This document shows, in pieces, positions 60,839-64,000 of a DNA stretch of 64,000 bases; within the stretch, counting starts at the first letter, position 1, and every line of letters begins with the position of its first letter. The notes under the pieces were generated by a model. The model ran no database searches, was not told the DNA's origin, and saw nothing but the letters and a program-made list of their open reading frames with translations. A program made the translations under genes and the position numbers. The stretch is from an uncultured Coriobacteriaceae bacterium (GTDB lineage: Bacteria > Actinomycetota > Coriobacteriia > Coriobacteriales > Coriobacteriaceae): the NCBI GenBank assembly GCA_944322305.1, contig CALUOP010000003.1, positions 248,001 to 312,000 of the forward strand, in the 5' to 3' direction.

Positions 60839-61768
60839 CTACTGGGGGATCGCGAGGTTGCAGGCGTAGGTGGCGAAGCGTTTTTGCAGGTCGGGTGGGC
60901 CGAGGAGGATGCGGTCTTTAGGGTTGGCGAGGATTTGGTCGAAGAGCCAGGATTCGTTGGCACAGGCCACGCGGGCTCGGATGCCACCGGTGTTGGCGGG
61001 GGCGGTACTTAAGATGCCGGGCCAGCCTGCCTGGGCAAACGCGCCGTTCGTGCGGAAGTGCACCTCGGCCACGATGCCGTCGGCGGCGAGGCCTTGGTCT
61101 ATGCTCTGCGCCACGTAGGCATGCTCCTCAACCGAGTCGTCGGTTGCCTCCAGGGCGGCTATGCGGTCGATGCGGAACAGGCGCTGCGCGTCCTTCTCGA
61201 CATCCCAGGCGATCAGGTAGGCCGCGTCGCTTGTCTCAACCACCTCGTGCGGGTCGATCAGGCGCCAGCGCGGCACGCGATCGGCGTGGCCTTGGTAGCG
61301 CATGCGGCAGCGCACGCCTATGTCGGACACTTCGATAAGCTGCGGTACCAGCGGGTTTGCCGATCCGGTGGCAAGCGTGTGCTGCGTGCTGGGGCCCTGT
61401 TCGCGCGCGTCCTGGCCAAACACCGCCTCGCCCACCTTGCGCGCAAGCTCCGGGGGAAGAGCGAGGTCGGCCAGCGCGGCGGAAAGCGCGAGGCCCTCGC
61501 CCACGGTGAGGCGCACGGCGGGGAGCAGGTCGAACATGCCGCGGTAGACCACGTAGCCGTCTTCGAGGGAGATAAGCGCCCGCGTGCCGGTTTCGCGCAC
61601 GGAAAGCGCGGCGAGCTCGTCCACGATCTCGGCCAGCTCCTCGCTGTTAACGCCGAGGGCCCGTTCGGCCCGCTCTGCGCTTAAGCGCCTGCCGCCGGCA
61701 GAGCCCACCATGGTCATGAGGGTCATCGCGGCCTGAAGCCGCTGCTCTTGGCTAGCCGACGCGGCCAT
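60839..61768 (-). CDS. WYL-domain transcriptional regulator (PafC-like, 309 aa)
   Basis: The N-terminal part (ATLMTMVGSAGGRRLSAERAERALG-like) reads as a winged helix. A central WYL-type segment follows (CRMRYQGHADRVPRWRLIDPHEVVETSDAAYLIAWDVEKDAQRLFRIDRI), then a C-terminal extension. With the preceding gene it forms a pair like PafB/PafC, which in actinobacteria induce DNA-repair genes. ATG 61768 overlaps the stop of the upstream WYL gene by 17 bases, so they are coupled. The neighbouring DnaQ-DinG helicase fits a DNA damage theme, but the target genes are not shown. Confidence 0.85.
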   Translation of the reverse strand: MAASASQEQRLQAAMTLMTMVGSAGGRRLSAERAERALGVNSEELAEIVDELAALSVRETGTRALISLEDGYVVYRGMFDLLPAVRLTVGEGLALSAALADLALPPELARKVGEAVFGQDAREQGPSTQHTLATGSANPLVPQLIEVSDIGVRCRMRYQGHADRVPRWRLIDPHEVVETSDAAYLIAWDVEKDAQRLFRIDRIAALEATDDSVEEHAYVAQSIDQGLAADGIVAEVHFRTNGAFAQAGWPGILSTAPANTGGIRARVACANESWLFDQILANPKDRILLGPPDLQKRFATYACNLAIPQ

Positions 61769-62822
61769 ACGCACCCACCGCCTTGGCGATTCTATCGTTC
61801 CAGCAGCTCACCAGCTCTGTTGGGGCCACCGGCCGCATTCCGCGCCCGGCGTGCTCGAAGGCGTAGGAGCAAGCGGCGTCGTAGTTGCGGGCCTCAACGG
61901 TCCACAGCACGACCTCTCCACGCGGCTCAAGCGTTCCTGCTCCGTGCGTGATACGCACCAGCTCGGCCGCAGGCAGCGTGGCAGGAAACGAGAAGGTCAC
62001 CGGGTGCTTCTCGCCCGCCCCGAGGGCAAACGAGAAGAACCGGTAGGCGTCCACCGAGAAGTCAGCGGGGATTTCATAGGGCTGGGTGGGCTTGCCGGCG
62101 GCCAGCACGCGGTCGGCGCGGAACGTGCGCACCGGCGCGCCCCCCTGCGCGAAGTCGGCGCCCACCAGGTACAGAAAGCCGTTCTCAGAGAACATCCCGT
62201 AGAGCGCTACCAGGCGTTTTGACGCTGTGCCGTCGGCGCGGCGGTAGCGCAGGGGCACCGCTCGCCGCTCGCGCCAGCCCGTCCACAGGATGCTGAGGGC
62301 TATGCGCGCCGGCCGCTCCGCGCGAAGCTGCTGGTGGGAGGGGGTGTCCTTGTCGTCGTCGCTCGCCGCCTCGGTGCCGAGAGAGCGGGCGCACACGGCG
62401 CGCAGCTTCTCCAGCGCGCGGGCGAGCTCGTCGCGGTAGGGCAGCAGCGGCCGGCGCAGGTGCATCTCGATGCCGTGGATGAGGGTGAGCAGGTCGTCGG
62501 CGGGAAGGGCGGGCAGCTCGGCGTAGGTGGCGGCGCGGTCAAGCTCCCAGGAGCTCTCGGTGTTCTGCGCCCCGCCCGCGCCCGCGACTTCGCGCACATG
62601 GAAGCCGAGCGCAGCGAGCTCCGCGCGGTCGCGGCGGAATTTGCGCTGGTCGGAGGCAGGGTTGCCGGAGCCGTAGCCCAGGTCGCTGTCGGCTATGACG
62701 GTGCTTGTGGCCAGCGGCTTTCTCGCCGACGAGAAGAGCAGGACCAGGTTCATGAGGCGCTCGTTCGAACGCGTCTTGGCTGTGCGGCGCCCGCGCCTGC
62801 CTTTGCCCGCTTGCGGCATGTG
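61752..62822 (-). CDS. WYL-domain transcriptional regulator (PafB-like, 356 aa)
   Basis: A basic N-terminus precedes a winged helix (ERLMNLVLLFSSARKPLATSTVIADSDLGY... FRRDRAELAALGFHVRE). The WYL core is RAVPLRYRRADGTASKRLVALYGMFSENGFLYLVGADFAQGGAPVRTFRADRVL. ATG 62822 follows GAGAGGAGGGCAC; an earlier in-frame start at 62855 has no ribosome site. It is first in the two-gene WYL unit. Confidence 0.86.
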   Translation of the reverse strand, partial: HMPQAGKGRRGRRTAKTRSNERLMNLVLLFSSARKPLATSTVIADSDLGYGSGNPASDQRKFRRDRAELAALGFHVREVAGAGGAQNTESSWELDRAATYAELPALPADDLLTLIHGIEMHLRRPLLPYRDELARALEKLRAVCARSLGTEAASDDDKDTPSHQQLRAERPARIALSILWTGWRERRAVPLRYRRADGTASKRLVALYGMFSENGFLYLVGADFAQGGAPVRTFRADRVLAAGKPTQPYEIPADFSVDAYRFFSFALGAGEKHPVTFSFPATLPAAELVRITHGAGTLEPRGEVVLWTVEARNYDAACSYAFEHAGRGMRPVAPTELVSCWNDRIAKAVGAYGRVG

Positions 62823-62903
62823 CCCTCCTCTCCCGCGCCTGTGTCTGTGGTGCAAGAGATTGTACCCCGGCAGCCCGTTTCACCCGCGCTTTGAGGGGAT
62901 CTG

Positions 62904-62967
62904 CCATGGGGGACGGGTACCAATGGCTGGCGTGCGCCATGGGGGGGCGGGTGCCAATGGCGGGTGC
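62904..62967. repeat. near-perfect tandem duplication in the gap before the M28 gene
   Basis: GCCATGGGGGACGGGTACCAATGGCTGGCGTGC-type units (two, about 35-40 bp, with a few changes) lie between the divergent WYL and peptidase genes. There is no gene in 62823-63162. Confidence 0.6.
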
Positions 62968-63162
62968 GCACGTTGCACCCGCGGGTTAAGCGGTGTTGGC
63001 ATGCGGGCGAGCGGGGTTGAACCGATGGGCAAACGGTGCGCTTGTGCCCCAAGTTGGCCCGGCGCGCGTATAAAACCAAGAGGAACGAGTATACTTTCGA
63101 CGTGTACAAGCACGCTGCCTCGGCGGCGCGCTTGCCGTATGGGAAAGCGAACGGGGATAGCT

Positions 63163-64000
63163 ATGGCCAACACCCTGAAATACTTGAACCATCTGATGCA
63201 GAACACCGGTATCACGCCGGCGTGCAGCGAGGAGGAGCACCAGGCGGCGGAGCAGATCGCCGACGTGTTCCGCAACCACGGCTTTGAGCCCGAGATCCAG
63301 GAGTTCAACGCCGCCACCTTCCCCAAGCTGCCGTCCGTGTTCATCGGCATTCTGCTGTTTGTGGGCGCGGTGCTCTTTGGCATCGGCGGCGCGTTGGGCG
63401 TGCTCGGCCTGCTGTTGTGCGTGGTGAGCACCGTGTGGTTCTTCCTCGAGCGCTTGGGCCGCATGAAAGGCTCGTTCCGCGGCGCCATCGGCCTCAGCCA
63501 AAACGTCATTGCCTATCACAAGGCCACGGGCCCGCTTGCCTCTCCGCGCAACCGCCCGGTTGTGGTGGTGGCGCATTACGACTCGCCGCGCGGCGACCTT
63601 CTCGCCCGCCCGCAGCTTGCCCCGCTGCGCCCGTGGCTCGTAAAGCTCATGCCCTTTGCCTGCACGGCTCCGGCGGTGCTGGCCGTGCTCAACCTCTTCC
63701 CGTTCCCGAGCGCCCTGCACATCATGTTCTGGCTGCTGGGGATCGTGTGCGCGTTGGTGCCGCTGTTCAACTCGGTGTGCATCATCCTGAACAAGTTCGT
63801 GCTGTCCTACACCTCCGGCTCAGTGTGCAACAAGTCGTCGGTGGCGGCTATGCTGGGCGTGATGGATGCGGTGGCCCCGTATCAGGGTGAGAATGAGTTC
63901 CCCTATGACATTCCGGCCGAGCAGTACGCCTCAACCTATGAGGCCGCGCCGTACTACGCCGAGGGCGCGGAGGACAACGGCGGCATCGAGATTCCGCGCG
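63163..64000 (+). CDS. M28-type metallopeptidase with membrane segments, cut by the window end
   Basis: It begins MANTLKYLNHLMQNTGITPACSEEEHQAAEQIADVFRNHGFEPEIQEF, a lid-like N-terminus of M28 (aminopeptidase-like) proteins. Two hydrophobic blocks follow (FIGILLFVGAVLFGIGGALGVLGLLLCVVSTVWFFL and a later one at LVKLMPFACTAPAVLAVLNLF...). RPVVVVAHYDSPRGD carries the H-x-D metal-site pair. The rest of the active site is beyond the window. ATG 63163 has GAACGGGGATAGCT upstream, only a moderate ribosome site. It is probably an integral membrane exo- or aminopeptidase. Confidence 0.8.
   Translation, partial: MANTLKYLNHLMQNTGITPACSEEEHQAAEQIADVFRNHGFEPEIQEFNAATFPKLPSVFIGILLFVGAVLFGIGGALGVLGLLLCVVSTVWFFLERLGRMKGSFRGAIGLSQNVIAYHKATGPLASPRNRPVVVVAHYDSPRGDLLARPQLAPLRPWLVKLMPFACTAPAVLAVLNLFPFPSALHIMFWLLGIVCALVPLFNSVCIILNKFVLSYTSGSVCNKSSVAAMLGVMDAVAPYQGENEFPYDIPAEQYASTYEAAPYYAEGAEDNGGIEIPR

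Overview
The window looks like the replication-origin region of a high-GC Coriobacteriia chromosome (Collinsella/Olsenella-like; lineage inferred from gene order and surface-protein style, not proven). About 48.4 kb separates two arms. Left of it nearly every gene is on the minus strand, and right of it most are on the plus strand. This is the usual layout for genes read away from oriC. The region upstream of rpmH (about 48.42-48.56 kb) carries clustered DnaA-box-like nonamers. Six parS-like sites lie between 42.0 and 56.5 kb, four of them around parAB.

Layout. 1-15.7 kb: two adjacent secreted adhesin/pilin-type genes on the minus strand. One is cut by the window edge. The other encodes about 4,840 residues with a VWA domain, about 23 FctA-like isopeptide repeats, DUF11 and DUF5979-like modules and an LPVTG anchor. 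Both have a long poly-G tract at the 5' end of the reading frame, which suggests slipped-strand phase variation. 15.7-18.9 kb: one AAA-type ATPase gene between two diverged, same-orientation arrays of degenerate repeats of about 50 bp. 18.9-27 kb: purD, a degV-family gene, purA, dnaB and the rpsF-ssb-rpsR-rplI operon. 27-36.3 kb: membrane and hypothetical proteins, two tRNA-Ser, a UPF0126 protein, typA, a J-domain protein, a DUF151 protein, then tRNA-Ile and tRNA-Ala. 36.9-48.4 kb: gyrA, gyrB, dciA, recF, dnaN, dnaA and an uncharacterised GHKL ATPase with a C-terminal winged-helix-like region. 48.7-55.4 kb: rpmH, rnpA, yidD, yidC, khpB, rsmG, the parS region, parA, parB and a small membrane protein. 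55.5-64 kb: rlmN, ddl, a DnaQ-DinG helicase, two WYL regulators, and a membrane-bound M28-type peptidase cut by the window end.

The core genes form a coherent replication, segregation and translation block. The unusual content lies between genes. There is a three-member family of double-stem hairpins with a conserved GCCCG(A/T)TATC loop and changing outer stems. There is a palindromic element in four copies with the core GCGCCAAATTAGGCC. A diverged 250-bp repeat lies in inverted orientation on either side of gyrA-dnaN. Several perfect hairpins of 17-29 bp are present, and the arrays around the ATPase are the largest such structure. All homology statements are from reading the sequence; no database or folding program was used.
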